DNA of 64,000 nt from Mycobacterium sp. URHD0025 (GCF_000426065.1 NZ_AUEQ01000007.1:248001-312000); one strand, 5' to 3'. Numbered from the stretch's first letter, positions 18,427 through 34,246 are shown. Numbers and translations: made by a program. The notes: a model not told the origin generated them from the letters alone.

Positions 18427-18475
18427 GAGCTGGCAATAACCGCTGGATTTCGGTGGTTCATACTGGAGTGGCGTT

Positions 18476-18494
18476 GGGTCCCGCATCGGGACCC
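18476..18494 (+). promoter_or_regulatory. Stem-loop in the ribE-ribAB interval
   Basis: GGGTCCC (18476-18482) and GGGACCC (18488-18494) form a perfect 7-bp stem with a 5-nt loop, 27 bp before ATG 18522. No T-tract follows. It could be an RNA processing or attenuation element. It does not resemble an FMN riboswitch. Confidence 0.4.
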
Positions 18495-18521
18495 GGCATT
18501 CGAACAGGCAAGGTGGCGCAG

Positions 18522-20784
<2,263 letters not shown>

Positions 20785-20794
20785 CACCGCAGGA

Positions 20795-22753
20795 TCAGCC
20801 GGCGTCGCCGAGCACCTGGCCCTCACGGCGCGGGTCGGCACCGCCGATCCAGCCGGACGAGGTGCGTACCAGGGCTGAGAGCCCACTGGACTGATCGGCC
20901 AGCGACACCTGATGCCCGAGTGCCCGCAGGCCCTCGACCAGCTGATCGCGGTCTCCGTTGGCGATGGTGTCGACCAACGGATGCTCCCCGCCGACGTTGG
21001 TCACAGGCGTGTTGGCGGCGCCGAAGTCGATCATCGACACCGCCTGCTGCGGGTCCAGGTTCCAATCCATGATGCCGACAAGGGTTTTCACGACGAACTG
21101 GATGATCACCGCGCCGCCGGGGGAGCCCACGACGGCATAGAGCGGACCTCGTTGTGGCCCTGCCTTGTCGAAGACCAGCGTCGGCGCCATGGTGCTGCGC
21201 GGGCGCTTGCCGGGCTGTACCCGGTTGGGTATCGGATGACCTTCGGCGCTGGCCGGCTCGGCCGAGAAGTCGGTGAGCTGGTTGTTGAGCAGGAAGCCGT
21301 CGACCATGTGGAACGAACCGAAGGCCGACTCGATCGTGGTGGTCAGGGATGCGGCGTTGCCGAAGCTGTCGATGACGCTGATCTGGCTGGTGCCGTGCTC
21401 AGGGGCGGGCGGGATGGTCATCGGGGGCGCGAAGTCCCCGGGCGCGGCCACACCCATCGTGTGGTGCCGGGAGATCAGCGCGGCTCGCCCCGTGAGGTAG
21501 GCGCCGTCCAGCAGGCTCTCGGGTGATCCCCCGGGAAGCGGGACGAAATCGGTGTCGGCCACGTAGCGGTCGCGGTCGGCGTACGCGAGGCGTTCGGCCT
21601 CCGACACCAGGTGCACCCCGGTCACGGACGGGTGCCCGCCGTTGCGGTCGACGCGGCTCGGCTTGTAGTCGCTCATCGGGAAGTGCTCGAGCATGCCCAG
21701 GGTGGCTGCCACCGCGATGCCGCCCGAGGAGGGCGGTGGCATACCGCAGACCTCGCGACCGCGGTAGGTGGTGCACACCGGATCGCGTTGTTTGACGCGG
21801 TAGGCGGCGAGGTCCTGCTCGGTGATGGCACCCGGTGTGCGGTCGCCTGCCGTGTCGGCGGCCGCGGACACGACAGCGCGCGCGATGTCGCCGGTATAGA
21901 ACGCCTGCGCGCCCTCGGATGCGATGGCGCCAAGCGTTTTCGCGTACGCCGGATTGGTCATGCGGGTGCCGACGGGTTTGGGCGCGCCATCGGGGTTGAG
22001 GAAGTAGCCGCCGGCTGCGGGATCCAGCCGGAGTTGGGCATCGGCGTCGTCGATGGCAGCCGCCAGCCGCGGGCTGATGTCGAATCCGCGATCGGCCATC
22101 GACACGGCCGGATCGAACAGATCCCGCCAGGTCTTCTTGCCGAACTGGCGGTGGACGTCATCGAGCAGCCGCACGATGCCCGGCACCCCGATGGAGCGTC
22201 CCGATGACCGGGCATCGGGTTTGGGGCCGGTGCGATCGGTCTCCGACACCCAGCGCAGATAGTTCTCGGTCGCCGCGGCCGGCGCGGTTTCACGTCCGTC
22301 GTATGTGCGTACCGCATTGCCTGCCGCGTCGTAGTACAGCAGGAAGCCGCCGCCGCCGATTCCGGAGGACTGCGGTTCGACGAGGCCGAGCACCGCCTGC
22401 GCGGTCACCACCGCGTCGGCCGCGGTGCCGCCGTCGCGCAACACCTTGCAGGCGGCTTCGGTCGCCAGCGGATTGGCGGTGGCCACCGCATAGGTCGCGG
22501 TGCGGACGGCTGTCATGTCGCTGCGGTAGCCGGTGCCGATCTCCGGGTGGGTCGCCAGGTCCCGGGTCGGGGCCGGCGCCGGAGGCGGGGCTGCCGTCGG
22601 AGGTTTGGGTGACGGGGTGCCGTTGGACAGGATTTGGCACGGCCCGGCGTCGGTCCTCGCCGGGCGCCGACTGCCGTCTGCGCATCCGGCAAGGATCACG
22701 GCGACGACACTGAGCAGGGCGATGACCGAACGGGTGGACGCCAGCAACCGCAC
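20795..22753 (-). CDS. ggt: Gamma-glutamyltransferase lipoprotein
   Basis: A 652-residue gamma-glutamyltranspeptidase proenzyme that would cleave gamma-glutamyl bonds of glutathione-like compounds outside the cytoplasm. Signal and lipobox: VILAGC with Cys24. Autoprocessing should occur before the catalytic Thr in [11 protein letters not shown] near residue 452. The small subunit keeps the [14 protein letters not shown] and GSPGGAVI segments. It resembles M. tuberculosis GgtB (Rv2394). GTG 22753 lies 6 nt after TACCGT. Divergent from uvrC; convergent with the riboflavin unit. Confidence 0.92.
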   Translation of the reverse strand: MRLLASTRSVIALLSVVAVILAGCADGSRRPARTDAGPCQILSNGTPSPKPPTAAPPPAPAPTRDLATHPEIGTGYRSDMTAVRTATYAVATANPLATEAACKVLRDGGTAADAVVTAQAVLGLVEPQSSGIGGGGFLLYYDAAGNAVRTYDGRETAPAAATENYLRWVSETDRTGPKPDARSSGRSIGVPGIVRLLDDVHRQFGKKTWRDLFDPAVSMADRGFDISPRLAAAIDDADAQLRLDPAAGGYFLNPDGAPKPVGTRMTNPAYAKTLGAIASEGAQAFYTGDIARAVVSAAADTAGDRTPGAITEQDLAAYRVKQRDPVCTTYRGREVCGMPPPSSGGIAVAATLGMLEHFPMSDYKPSRVDRNGGHPSVTGVHLVSEAERLAYADRDRYVADTDFVPLPGGSPESLLDGAYLTGRAALISRHHTMGVAAPGDFAPPMTIPPAPEHGTSQISVIDSFGNAASLTTTIESAFGSFHMVDGFLLNNQLTDFSAEPASAEGHPIPNRVQPGKRPRSTMAPTLVFDKAGPQRGPLYAVVGSPGGAVIIQFVVKTLVGIMDWNLDPQQAVSMIDFGAANTPVTNVGGEHPLVDTIANGDRDQLVEGLRALGHQVSLADQSSGLSALVRTSSGWIGGADPRREGQVLGDAG

Positions 22754-22759
22754 AGTTCG

Positions 22760-22765
22760 ACGGTA
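22760..22765 (-). promoter_or_regulatory. -10 hexamer of leaderless ggt promoter
   Basis: TACCGT on the minus strand, 6 nt before GTG 22753. Confidence 0.5.
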
Positions 22766-22790
22766 GCGGAGTTCCGTCGGATCGCGGCAG

Positions 22791-22796
22791 TAACCT
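22791..22796 (+). promoter_or_regulatory. -10 hexamer of leaderless uvrC promoter
   Basis: TAACCT on the plus strand, 7 nt before GTG 22804. Confidence 0.5.
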
Positions 22797-22803
22797 GGAA
22801 ACC

Positions 22804-25008
22804 GTGCCCGATCCAGCGACGTACCGGCCGGCGCCCGGATCGATACCAGTGGAGCCGGGCGTGTACCGGTTCCGGGACCCGCACGGTCGCGTCATATACG
22901 TCGGCAAGGCCAAGAGCCTGCGTAGCCGGCTGACCTCGTACTTCGCCGACATCGCGAGCCTGGCGCCGCGCACCCGGCAGATGGTGATGACGGCGGGCAG
23001 CGTCGAGTGGACGGTGGTCACCACCGAGGTCGAGGCGCTGCAGCTGGAGTACAACTGGATCAAGGAGTTCGATCCGCGCTTCAACATCCGCTACCGCGAC
23101 GACAAGACGTATCCGGTGCTGGCGGTCACCCTCAACGAGGAGTACCCGCGGCTGATGGTGTACCGCGGGCCCCGGCGCAAAGGCGTGCGTTATTTCGGCC
23201 CGTACTCGCATGCGTGGGCGATCCGGGAGACCCTCGATCTGCTGACCCGGGTGTTTCCGGCCAGGACCTGCTCTGCGGGAGTGTTCAAGCGGCACAAGCA
23301 GATCGACCGTCCATGTCTGCTCGGTTACATCGACAAGTGCTCGGCGCCGTGCATCGGCCGGGTCAGTGCGGAGGAACACCGCCGCATCGTGCTCGACTTC
23401 TGCGACTTCCTGGCAGGCAAGACCGACCGGCTGGTCCGCGACATGGAACGGCAGATGAACGCGGCGGCCGAGGAACTCGACTTCGAGCGCGCCGCCCGGC
23501 TCCGCGACGACATCGGCGCGCTCAAACGTGCGCTGGAGAAGCAGACCGTGGTGTTCGGTGACGGCACGGATGCCGACGTGGTGGCATTCGCCGACGACGA
23601 GCTCGAGGCGGCTGTGCAGGTGTTCCACGTGCGCGGCGGCCGGGTGCGGGGTCAGCGCGGTTGGATCGTCGAGAAGTCTTCGGAGCCGGAGGCGACCAGT
23701 GATTCGGGTCCCGGAGGCGCCCCGGCGGCGACAGAGGACCAAAGTCAGTCCGGGCAGGAACATCTCGTCGAGCAGTTCCTGACCCAGTTCTACGGCGAGC
23801 AGGCCGAACTCGGCGGTGCAGCCGACGAGGCGACCAACCCGGTGCCGCGGGAGGTCCTCGTGCCGGTGCTGCCTCCGAATGCCGATGAGTTGGCGGCCTG
23901 GTTGTCGGGGCTTCGTGGATCGCGGGTGAGCCTGCGGGTGCCGGTACGCGGTGACAAACGCACCCTGGCCGAGACGGTTCAACGCAACGCACGCGAGGCG
24001 CTGGCCCAGCACAAGCTCAAGCGGGCGGGCGACTTCAACGCCAGATCAGAAGCGCTGCAGAGCATTCAGGATTCCCTCGGGCTGGCAGACGCGCCGTTGC
24101 GGATCGAATGCGTGGACATCAGCCATGTGCAGGGCACCGACGTGGTCGCCTCGCTGGTGGTGTTCGAGGACGGGCTGCCGCGAAAGTCGGACTACCGCCA
24201 CTACGCGATCCGCGAGGCCGCCGGTGAAGGGCGATCGGATGACGTCGCCTCGATCGCCGAGGTGACCCGGCGCCGTTTCCTGCGGCACATGAGCGATGCC
24301 CAGCCCGAGGCGGGGGCCGAGCAGCGTCCGCGCCGGTTCGCCTATCCGCCCAATCTGTTCGTCGTGGACGGCGGCGCCCCTCAGGTCAATGCGGCGGCCG
24401 CAGTCCTCGAGGAACTGGGCGTGACCGATGTCGCGGTGATAGGGCTGGCCAAACGCCTGGAAGAGGTGTGGGTACCTTCGGAACCCGATCCCGTCATCTT
24501 CCCGAGAAACAGTGAGGGTCTGTACCTGTTGCAGCGCGTGCGTGACGAGGCACACCGGTTCGCGATCAGCTATCACCGCAGCAAACGGTCCAAGCGGATG
24601 ACCGCATCGGCACTCGACTCGGTGCGGGGTCTGGGCGAGCAGCGCCGCAAGGCATTGGTGACGCACTTCGGCTCCGTGGCGCGACTCAAGGACGCCACGG
24701 TCGAGGAGATCACCGCGGTGCCGGGGATCGGTGTGACGACGGCGAGGGCCGTCCTTGCTGCGCTCGGCGGCGAGCCGCCAGTTGGGCACGGCGGCGAGCC
24801 GCCCATCGAGCCCGGCGGCGAGCCGCCAGTTGGGCACGGCGGCGAGCCGCCCATCGAGCCCGGCGGCGAGCCGCCGATCGAGGACAGCGGCGAGCCGCCG
24901 ATCGAGGACAGCGGCGACGGCCCGCGAATCGACAACAGCGCCGGACTGGGCGATTCAGGGGCGCCCGCAACGGTTATCGAGGATGATCGACGCAGGGTGT
25001 CGGGATGA
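22804..25008 (+). CDS. uvrC: Excinuclease ABC subunit C with repetitive C-terminal tail
   Basis: A 734-residue nuclease making the dual incisions of nucleotide excision repair. In order: GIY-YIG domain ([21 protein letters not shown], about 18-38), Cys cluster (about 155-180), UVR motif (about 205-240), RNase H-like endonuclease domain (about 400-560, [16 protein letters not shown]), and tandem HhH (about 600-655). The protein then continues for about 80 residues not found in standard UvrC, including six 8-residue GEPP repeats (656-703) and an acidic end. A linker at about 290-325 is also acidic and variable. Confidence 0.95.
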   Translation: MPDPATYRPAPGSIPVEPGVYRFRDPHGRVIYVGKAKSLRSRLTSYFADIASLAPRTRQMVMTAGSVEWTVVTTEVEALQLEYNWIKEFDPRFNIRYRDDKTYPVLAVTLNEEYPRLMVYRGPRRKGVRYFGPYSHAWAIRETLDLLTRVFPARTCSAGVFKRHKQIDRPCLLGYIDKCSAPCIGRVSAEEHRRIVLDFCDFLAGKTDRLVRDMERQMNAAAEELDFERAARLRDDIGALKRALEKQTVVFGDGTDADVVAFADDELEAAVQVFHVRGGRVRGQRGWIVEKSSEPEATSDSGPGGAPAATEDQSQSGQEHLVEQFLTQFYGEQAELGGAADEATNPVPREVLVPVLPPNADELAAWLSGLRGSRVSLRVPVRGDKRTLAETVQRNAREALAQHKLKRAGDFNARSEALQSIQDSLGLADAPLRIECVDISHVQGTDVVASLVVFEDGLPRKSDYRHYAIREAAGEGRSDDVASIAEVTRRRFLRHMSDAQPEAGAEQRPRRFAYPPNLFVVDGGAPQVNAAAAVLEELGVTDVAVIGLAKRLEEVWVPSEPDPVIFPRNSEGLYLLQRVRDEAHRFAISYHRSKRSKRMTASALDSVRGLGEQRRKALVTHFGSVARLKDATVEEITAVPGIGVTTARAVLAALGGEPPVGHGGEPPIEPGGEPPVGHGGEPPIEPGGEPPIEDSGEPPIEDSGDGPRIDNSAGLGDSGAPATVIEDDRRRVSG
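24769..24912 (+). repeat. uvrC: Six 24-bp in-frame repeats in the uvrC 3' end
   Basis: Units encode [40 protein letters not shown] and GEPPIEDS, so the first four form two 48-bp dimers. At each unit boundary that reads GGCGGCGAGCCGCC the two 6-bp arms can pair, giving potential hairpins. Likely prone to replication slippage. Confidence 0.9.
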
Positions 25009-25045
25009 CAGGTAACGGGGACATGGAAAGCCAGGCGGATCGCGC

Positions 25046-25960
25046 ATGAACGAACATCTGCGCGAGGGCGGCATCGTGGGTGGTGCGGACGCGGATCAGG
25101 AAATCGACGTGGTGCTGGTCACCGGCTTGTCCGGGGCCGGCCGCGGGACCGCCGCGAAGGTGTTGGAGGACCTCGGCTGGTATGTCGCCGACAACCTGCC
25201 GCCGGAGCTGATCGCCCGCATGGTGGAGTTGGGGTTGGCCGCCGGATCGCGGATCACCCAGCTGGCCGTGGTGATGGACGTGCGCTCGCGCGGTTTCACC
25301 GGCGATCTCGATTGGGTCCGAAATGAATTGGCGGCGCGCAGCATCACCCCTCGGGTGTTGTTCCTTGAGGCGTCCGACGACATCCTGGTGCGTCGCTATG
25401 AGCAGAACCGGCGCAGCCACCCGCTGCAGGGCACGCAGACCCTCGCCGAGGGGATCGCCGCCGAGCGGGCGTTGCTGGCACCGGTGCGCGCGGCGGCCGA
25501 TCTGGTGATCGACACGTCGGCGCTGCCGGTGCCGGCGTTGCGGGAGAGCATCGAGCGTGCGTTCGGCGGCGAGACCGTCGCCTACACGAATGTCACCGTG
25601 GAGTCGTTCGGCTACAAGTACGGGCTGCCGATGGACGCGGACACGGTGATGGATGTCCGGTTCCTGCCGAACCCGCACTGGGTCGACGAGTTACGACCAC
25701 ACACCGGTCAACATCCGGATGTGCGTGACTACGTGTTGGGACAACCGGGGGCCAGGGAATTCCTCGACACCTACCATCGTCTGTTGGACGTGGTGATCGC
25801 CGGATACCGCCGGGAGGGGAAGCGTTATATGACCGTCGCCATCGGCTGTACCGGCGGCAAACATCGCAGCGTGGCGATCGCCGAGGCGCTGGCGCAGCGG
25901 TTGCAGGGCGGGGACGGGCTCACCGTGCACGTGCTGCACCGGGATCTGGGGCGCGAATGA
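25046..25960 (+). CDS. rapZ: RapZ/YvcJ family nucleotide-binding protein
   Basis: A 304-residue P-loop protein. The N-terminal kinase-like domain carries GLSGAGRGT at 27-35, where the usual Walker A Lys is replaced by Arg33. This same substitution is in my memory of Rv1421, so it is probably clade-wide. The C-terminal domain contains GCTGGKHRSV near residue 268, part of the RNA or metabolite-binding region in characterised RapZ. It lies in the conserved uvrC-rapZ-yvcK-whiA cluster. In E. coli RapZ controls GlmS sRNAs; in mycobacteria the role is not established. Confidence 0.93.
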   Translation: MNEHLREGGIVGGADADQEIDVVLVTGLSGAGRGTAAKVLEDLGWYVADNLPPELIARMVELGLAAGSRITQLAVVMDVRSRGFTGDLDWVRNELAARSITPRVLFLEASDDILVRRYEQNRRSHPLQGTQTLAEGIAAERALLAPVRAAADLVIDTSALPVPALRESIERAFGGETVAYTNVTVESFGYKYGLPMDADTVMDVRFLPNPHWVDELRPHTGQHPDVRDYVLGQPGAREFLDTYHRLLDVVIAGYRREGKRYMTVAIGCTGGKHRSVAIAEALAQRLQGGDGLTVHVLHRDLGRE

Positions 25961-25962
25961 CT

Positions 25963-26004
25963 TCCCGCACGCGAGGAGTACGAGTGAATCCCGCACGCGA
26001 GGAG
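25963..26004 (+). repeat. Duplicated ribosome-binding region before yvcK
   Basis: TCCCGCACGCGAGGAG occurs at 25963-25978 and again at 25989-26004. Each copy carries a GAGGAG site. The second serves the TTG start of yvcK. The first would serve GTG 25984, a 9-codon ORF whose TGA (26011-26013) overlaps TTG 26010. Confidence 0.8.
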
Positions 26005-26009
26005 GATAA

Positions 26010-27068
26010 TTGACCCCGCGCATCGTGGCCCTCGGCGGAGGGCATGGGTTGTACGCCACCTTGTCAGCGGCTCGTCGGCTCACGCCGCACGTGACAGCCG
26101 TGGTGACGGTTGCCGATGACGGTGGGTCTTCGGGTCGGCTGCGCAGCGAACTCGATGTGGTGCCACCAGGCGATCTACGAATGGCGTTGGCGGCGTTGGC
26201 CTCTGACAGTCCGCACGGTCGGTTGTGGGCGACGATCATTCAGCACCGGTTCGGTGGCAGTGGCGCGCTGGCCGGCCATCCGATCGGCAATCTGATCTTG
26301 GCGGGCCTCAGTGAAGTCCTGGCCGATCCGGTTGCCGCCCTCGACGAACTGGGCCGCATCCTTGGCGTGAAGGGCCGGGTGTTGCCGATGTGCCCGATCG
26401 CCCTGCAGATCGAGGCCGACGTCGCGGGCTTGGAGACCGATCCGCGGATGAGCCGGGTCATCCGCGGTCAGGTGGCGATCGCCACGACGGTCGGCAAGGT
26501 GCGCCGGGTGCGGTTGCTACCCGGGGATCCGCCGGCCACCCGGCAGGCCGTGGAGGCCATCATGAGCGCCGATCTCGTGGTGCTCGGACCGGGGTCCTGG
26601 TTCACCAGTGTGATCCCGCACGTATTGGTGCCGCAGTTGGCAGCGGCCTTGCGGTCGACAACTGCGCGGCGCGCACTCGTCTTGAATCTGGCGGCGGAGC
26701 CGGGCGAAACGGCCGGGTTCTCGGCCGAGCGTCACATCCACGTTCTGGCCCAGCATGCTCCGGACTTCAGCGTGCATGACATCATCGTCGATGCCAGCCG
26801 GGTGCCGAGCGACCGTGAACGGGAGCAACTCAGCCGCACGGCCAACATACTCAATGCCCGCGTTGAGTTTGCTGACGTGTCTCGACCTGGTACACCTTTA
26901 CATGACCCGGCGAAGTTGGCCGCGGTGCTTGAGGGTGTCCGACTGCGCGCGATGGCGCCCGGGGCCGTGCAGGAGCCCACCGTTCCCACGCCCGCTGCGA
27001 GGTCGGTCGACGTGGCGCACCAGGACCCGGCGCCGAACACACCGAGAGGGGACGATCCGTGGCGATGA
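26010..27068 (+). CDS. yvcK: YvcK/CuvA family protein (gluconeogenesis-like factor)
   Basis: A 352-residue member of the 2-phospho-L-lactate transferase-like (CofD) fold family, with [15 protein letters not shown] and [14 protein letters not shown] at the N-terminus, PPGDLRMAL, and [11 protein letters not shown] near residue 195. In mycobacteria the family member (Rv1422, CuvA) affects cell-wall metabolism and carbon use. TTG 26010 follows GGAGG with good spacing. The final residues overlap the whiA start. A proline-rich tail follows the conserved core. Confidence 0.93.
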   Translation: MTPRIVALGGGHGLYATLSAARRLTPHVTAVVTVADDGGSSGRLRSELDVVPPGDLRMALAALASDSPHGRLWATIIQHRFGGSGALAGHPIGNLILAGLSEVLADPVAALDELGRILGVKGRVLPMCPIALQIEADVAGLETDPRMSRVIRGQVAIATTVGKVRRVRLLPGDPPATRQAVEAIMSADLVVLGPGSWFTSVIPHVLVPQLAAALRSTTARRALVLNLAAEPGETAGFSAERHIHVLAQHAPDFSVHDIIVDASRVPSDREREQLSRTANILNARVEFADVSRPGTPLHDPAKLAAVLEGVRLRAMAPGAVQEPTVPTPAARSVDVAHQDPAPNTPRGDDPWR

Positions 27069-28042
27069 CAGCCGAGGTGAAAGACGAGCTGAGCCGCCTC
27101 GTAGTCAACTCGGTGAGCGCTCGCCGCGCGGAAGTCGCCTCGTTGTTGCGTTTCGCCGGCGGCCTGCACATCGTGGCAGGCCGAGTGGTGGTCGAGGCCG
27201 AGGTGGACCTCGGGATCATCGCGCGCCGCCTGCGCAAGGACATCTATGACCTCTACGGGTACAACGCCGTGGTGCACGTGCTGTCGGCCAGCGGCATCCG
27301 GAAGAACACCCGCTATGTGGTGCGGGTGGCCGCCGATGGGGAAGCGCTGGCCCGGCAGACCGGTCTGCTCGATCTTCGTGGCCGTCCGGTGCGTGGCCTG
27401 CCCGCGCAGGTGGTCGGCGGCAGCGTCGGCGATGCCGAAGCAGCGTGGCGTGGTGCCTTCCTCGCCCACGGATCGTTGACGGAACCGGGACGGTCGTCGG
27501 CGCTGGAAGTCAGCTGCCCCGGTCCCGAGGCGGCGCTCGCTCTGGTCGGCGCGGCCCGGCGGCTCGGCGTCAGTGCCAAGGCCCGCGAGGTGCGTGGTGC
27601 CGACCGGGTTGTGGTGCGTGACGGCGAGGCCATCGGCGCCTTGCTGACCCGGATGGGCGCCCAGGACACCAGGTTGACGTGGGAGGAACGGCGCATGCGC
27701 CGCGAGGTCCGCGCGACGGCCAATCGCTTGGCGAATTTCGACGACGCCAACCTGCGCCGGTCGGCGCGGGCCGCGGTGGCCGCAGCTGCTCGTGTGGAAC
27801 GTGCGCTGGACATCCTGGGTGAAGGGGTGCCCGATCACCTGGCGGCGGCGGGCAAGCTGCGGGTCGAACACCGTCAGGCGTCTTTGGAGGAGCTGGGCCG
27901 GCTCGCCGACCCGCCCATGACGAAAGACGCTGTCGCCGGCCGTATCCGGCGCCTGTTGTCGATGGCCGACCGCAAGGCCAAGCAGGAAGGGCTTCCCGAC
28001 ACCGAGTCGGCGGTGACCCCGGACTTGCTCGACGACGCCTGA
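27059..28042 (+). CDS. whiA: WhiA-type DNA-binding protein
   Basis: 327 residues. The N-terminal half is a degenerate LAGLIDADG-homing-endonuclease fold ([28 protein letters not shown]), and the C-terminal helix-turn-helix has [23 protein letters not shown] near 270-290. In Streptomyces WhiA acts with WhiB as a sporulation and division regulator; mycobacterial WhiA is conserved in the same cluster. GTG 27059 or ATG 27065 both lie within the end of yvcK, so expression is coupled. The downstream 250 bp hold no clear terminator. Confidence 0.94.
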   Translation: MAMTAEVKDELSRLVVNSVSARRAEVASLLRFAGGLHIVAGRVVVEAEVDLGIIARRLRKDIYDLYGYNAVVHVLSASGIRKNTRYVVRVAADGEALARQTGLLDLRGRPVRGLPAQVVGGSVGDAEAAWRGAFLAHGSLTEPGRSSALEVSCPGPEAALALVGAARRLGVSAKAREVRGADRVVVRDGEAIGALLTRMGAQDTRLTWEERRMRREVRATANRLANFDDANLRRSARAAVAAAARVERALDILGEGVPDHLAAAGKLRVEHRQASLEELGRLADPPMTKDAVAGRIRRLLSMADRKAKQEGLPDTESAVTPDLLDDA

Positions 28043-28294
28043 GCTACGCGAAATCGACAGCGCTGCAAGCGTTCGCGTCGACTCCGGACGCCGCGGTGAC
28101 CGTGATGCGGGTTTTCACAAAGGTTCTCGTCCTATGGCCGTTCCCGGTCTATTGAGTACGGAGTGGGAGCGGCGATCTGCGTCGTTGCCCGAACGTGCCG
28201 GATAGTCATCGTTGTGTCACGCCGACGTCGTTGCGGCGTTGTAGTGTGTGGCGACAAACTTCGACGTCAACCCCCGATTGAGGCAGCGGCCGCG

Positions 28295-30066
28295 ATGAGA
28301 CTGATTCTTGAGCTGATCCGCCCGTACCGGTTGCTGATCGCCGGGATCTTCGCGGTGCTGCTGGTGCAGATCGCCACTGGCCTGGCCGCGCCGTGGCCGT
28401 TGAAGGTCGTGCTGGACAGCGTGGTCGGCCACCACCCGCTGCCGGGCTGGCTGCACGGTCTGCTGCAGCCGCTGCTCGGCGGCGAGGGCAAGATGCACAT
28501 CGCCGGTCTGGCCGCGATCATGGTGCTCGTCATCGCGGTGGTCGCCGCGATCGCGTCGTACGTGGCCAACTACCTCACGGAAACCGTCGGTCAGCAGATC
28601 GGCAATGATCTGCGCACCCGCGCCTACCATCACCTGCAGCAGCTGTCGCTGAACTACTTCGACACCCATCGGGTGGGGCCGATCCTCAGCACGCTCACCG
28701 ACGACGTCGACACCATCCAGGGTTTCGCGTCGGCCTCCACGCTGGGTATCGCGACCGACCTGCTGACCATCGTCGGCATGTTGGCCATGATGCTGTGGCT
28801 GCAATGGGATTTCACGCTCATCGCACTCGCGGTGGCGCCGCTGCTGTTGCTGTTCGTCTCGCGTATCCGTAAGGCCGTCAAGGCGGCGACACACGAAGTG
28901 CGCAAGCGGGAATCCGACATCGTCGCGGTCGCGGAGGAGGGTCTGCAGTCGATTCGGGTGGTCAAGGCATTCGACCGCGAGGACCTGCAGGAGCGCCAGC
29001 TGGCGGTCGCGGGCCAGCAGGCGGTGGATGCGGCGCTCAACGCCAGGCGGGTCAAGTCGGTGGTGTCGCCGATCGTCACCGTCGTGGTGGCCGCCTGCAC
29101 CGCGGTGGTGTTGTGGCGGGGTTCGGCGCTCATCCTCGCCGGCGCGATGACGGCGGGCACGCTGACCGTGTTCATCTCCTACCTGGCGTCGTTCTTCAAG
29201 CCGGTGCAGGATCTGGCCAAGCTCACCAACACCATCGCGATGGCCTCGGTCGGGGTGGACCGCGTCAACGCCCTGCTGACGGCCGAGACGTCGGTCGAGG
29301 AGAAACCCGAGGCGATCGAACCGGGACAGATCAAGGGTGCGATCAGCTTCGAGCGGGTGGCGTTCAGCTACGACAGCGAGACTCCCGTACTGCGCGATGT
29401 CACCTTCGAGGTCGAACCCGGCCAGCTCGTGGGTGTCGTCGGGCACACCGGAAGCGGAAAATCCAGTCTGGTCAGCCTGATTCCCCGGTTCTACGACCCG
29501 AGTATGGGCACGGTCCGCATCGACGGAGTCGACCTGCGCGACTACAAACTGCACGACCTCCGCCGCCAGATCGCCTATGTATTGCAGGACACGGTCCTGT
29601 TCCGGGGCACCATCCGTGACAACATCGCCTTCGGCCGGCCCGACGCCGACCACGACGAGATCGTCGAGATGGCCAAACTCGCCAACGCCCACGAGTTCAT
29701 CTCCGAGATGCCCCAGGGCTATGACAGCCCGGTCGGGGAGCGGGGCCTCACCCTCTCGGGCGGTCAGCGTCAGCGCATCGGTATCGCCCGCGCCCTCATC
29801 CGGAACAGCCCGATCCTCATCCTCGACGAACCGACCGCCGCCCTGGATGCGGAGTCCGAGCACCTGGTGATGTCAGCGCTCCAGCGACTGATGAACGGAC
29901 GCACGGTCATCACCATCGCCCACCGCCTCAGCACCATTCGCGACGCGGACAAGATCGTCGTGCTGGAGGAGGGCCGAGTGGTCGAAGAGGGATCACACAC
30001 CGAACTCCTCACCGCAGGCGGCAGATACGCCGAGTTGCACCGCATCCAATACGAGGACGAGACATC

Positions 30067-30070
<4 letters not shown>
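28295..30070 (+). CDS. ABC exporter, fused membrane and ATPase domains
   Basis: A 591-residue half-transporter: six membrane helices in residues 1 to about 310, then the nucleotide-binding domain with Walker A GHTGSGKSS near 382, Q-loop YVLQDTVLFRG, signature LSGGQRQRIGIARAL near 487 and Walker B LILDEPTAAL near 508. It probably works as a homodimer exporting a lipid, peptide or drug. ATG 28295 starts at the family N-terminus; the upstream in-frame extension to 28163 is Arg/Cys-rich and unlikely. The stop overlaps the next GTG, tying it to the phospholipase D-like protein. The 252 bp before it contain no gene. Confidence 0.92.
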
Positions 30071-32176
<2,106 letters not shown>

Positions 32177-32181
32177 TCGCG

Positions 32182-33417
32182 ATGGCTGTCAAGACACTCG
32201 CCGACCTGTTGGCCGAGGGTACTGAAGGGGTGGCGGGTCGGGCCGTATTGGTCCGCTCCGACCTGAACGTCCCCCTCGACGATGACGGGAACATTTCGGA
32301 TCCGGGTCGCATCATCGCCTCGGTCCCGACCCTCAATGCGCTGGCAGAGGCCGGTGCCAAGGTCGTCGTCACCGCGCATCTGGGCCGGCCCAAGGGTGGC
32401 CCGGATCCCAAGTTCTCGCTCGCCCCGGTTGCCGCGGCGCTGGGGGAGAAGCTGGGACGTCACGTGCAGTTGGCCGGCGATGTCGTCGGCACCGATGCGC
32501 TGGCCCGCGCCGAAGGCCTGACCGACGGTGACGTGCTGTTGCTGGAGAACATCCGCTTCGATCCGCGCGAGACCAGCAAGGACGACGCCGATCGGCTGGC
32601 ACTGGCCAAGGCTCTGGCCGCCCTGGTCGAGGGTGCGGACGGCTCGCCGGGTGCCTTCGTCTCCGACGGCTTCGGGGTGGTGCACCGCAAGCAGGCCTCC
32701 GTCTATGACGTCGCCACCCTGCTGCCGCATTACGCGGGCACGTTGGTGGCGACGGAGGTGAAGGTGCTCGAGCAGCTGACCAGCTCGACCGAGCGCCCGT
32801 ATGCGGTCGTTCTCGGCGGCTCCAAGGTCTCGGACAAGCTCGCGGTCATCGAGAACCTCGCCACCAAGGCCGACAGTATCGTCATCGGTGGCGGCATGTG
32901 CTTCACCTTCCTTGCTGCACAAGGGGTTTCGGTGGGAACCTCGCTGCTGCAGGAAGAGATGATCGACACGTGCAAGCGGCTGCTCGACACCTACGCCGAT
33001 GTGATCCACCTGCCGGTGGACATCGTGGCGGCCGACAAGTTCGCCGCCGATGCCGAAGCGCAGACTGTGGCCTCCGATCGCATTCCCGAAGGCAAGATGG
33101 GCCTGGACATCGGTCCTGAGTCGGTCAAGCGTTTCACCGCGCTGCTGTCCAACGCCAAGACCGTGTTCTGGAACGGCCCGATGGGCGTGTTCGAGTTCCC
33201 GGCGTTCGCCGCGGGCACCAAGGGCGTGGCCGAGGCGATCATCGGTGCCACCGAAAAGGGCGCGTTCAGCGTCGTGGGCGGTGGCGATTCGGCCGCCGCG
33301 GTGCGGCAACTCGGCCTCGGCGAGGACGGCTTTTCCCATATCTCAACCGGTGGCGGTGCGTCGCTGGAATACCTTGAGGGCAAGACCCTGCCCGGCATCG
33401 AAGTACTGGAGTCGTAG
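32182..33417 (+). CDS. pgk: Phosphoglycerate kinase
   Basis: A 411-residue monomeric kinase transferring phosphate from 1,3-bisphosphoglycerate to ADP. The N-terminal substrate domain carries [17 protein letters not shown] residues ([12 protein letters not shown]), HLGRPKG and LENIRF. The C-terminal nucleotide domain contains [19 protein letters not shown] and [12 protein letters not shown] 32182 is 5 bp after the gap stop; tpiA starts 2 bp after its stop. Length and motifs are normal. Confidence 0.96.
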   Translation: MAVKTLADLLAEGTEGVAGRAVLVRSDLNVPLDDDGNISDPGRIIASVPTLNALAEAGAKVVVTAHLGRPKGGPDPKFSLAPVAAALGEKLGRHVQLAGDVVGTDALARAEGLTDGDVLLLENIRFDPRETSKDDADRLALAKALAALVEGADGSPGAFVSDGFGVVHRKQASVYDVATLLPHYAGTLVATEVKVLEQLTSSTERPYAVVLGGSKVSDKLAVIENLATKADSIVIGGGMCFTFLAAQGVSVGTSLLQEEMIDTCKRLLDTYADVIHLPVDIVAADKFAADAEAQTVASDRIPEGKMGLDIGPESVKRFTALLSNAKTVFWNGPMGVFEFPAFAAGTKGVAEAIIGATEKGAFSVVGGGDSAAAVRQLGLGEDGFSHISTGGGASLEYLEGKTLPGIEVLES

Positions 33418-33419
33418 CC

Positions 33420-34214
33420 ATGGCCAAAGCCGCACGTAAGCCTTTGATCGCCGGCAACTGGAAGATGAACCTCAACCATTTCGAGGCCATCGCCCTGGTG
33501 CAGAAGATCGCATTCGCCTTGCCGGACAAGTATTTCGACAAGGTGGACGTGACCGTCATCCCGCCGTTCACCGACCTGCGCAGTGTGCAGACGTTGGTCG
33601 ACGGGGACAAGTTGCGGCTCACCTACGGTGCGCAGGACGTGTCCAAACACGATTCCGGCGCCTACACCGGTGAGATCAGCGGGGCGTTCCTGGCCAAGCT
33701 CGGATGCAGCTTCGTGGTGGTGGGCCACTCCGAGCGGCGCACTTACCACGGTGAAACCGACGAGCTGGTGGCGGCCAAGGCCGCGGCGGCGTTCAAGCAC
33801 GGCATCACGCCGATCATCTGTATCGGCGAGCAGCTCGACGTGCGCGAGGCGGGCAACCACGTCGAGTACAACGTGGACTCGTTGCGCGGCTCCCTGGCCG
33901 GTCTGAGCAAGGAGCAGATCGGGCAGGCGGTCATCGCCTACGAGCCGGTGTGGGCGATCGGCACCGGCCGGGTGGCCAGTGCGGCCGATGCGCAGGAGGT
34001 CTGCAAGGCGATCCGTGCCGAGCTCGGCAATCTGTCCTCGCCCGAGCTGGCGGCCGGGGTCCGCGTGCTCTACGGCGGATCGGTCAACGCCAAGAATGTC
34101 GGCGAGATCGTGGCGCAGGGCGATGTGGACGGCGCCTTGGTCGGCGGTGCTTCGCTGGACGGCGAGCAGTTCGCGACGCTGTCGGCCATCGCCGCGGGTG
34201 GACCGCTGCCGTAA
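33420..34214 (+). CDS. tpiA: Triosephosphate isomerase
   Basis: A 264-residue TIM barrel. AGNWKMN carries the substrate Lys near residue 14, VGHSERR the electrophilic His near 103, and [11 protein letters not shown] the catalytic Glu near 175 with its flexible loop. Located right after pgk in the glycolytic operon, it supplies the equilibrium between dihydroxyacetone phosphate and glyceraldehyde 3-phosphate used by gap and by DeoC from the neighbouring operon. Confidence 0.96.
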   Translation: MAKAARKPLIAGNWKMNLNHFEAIALVQKIAFALPDKYFDKVDVTVIPPFTDLRSVQTLVDGDKLRLTYGAQDVSKHDSGAYTGEISGAFLAKLGCSFVVVGHSERRTYHGETDELVAAKAAAAFKHGITPIICIGEQLDVREAGNHVEYNVDSLRGSLAGLSKEQIGQAVIAYEPVWAIGTGRVASAADAQEVCKAIRAELGNLSSPELAAGVRVLYGGSVNAKNVGEIVAQGDVDGALVGGASLDGEQFATLSAIAAGGPLP

Positions 34215-34246
34215 CCCCGGGGGCCTGGACCGGTCACCGCACCAGG

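Noticed and set aside
18427..18521. FMN riboswitch before ribAB
   Set aside because: The interval is under 100 nt and lacks the conserved RFN helices; only a single 7-bp stem-loop is present.
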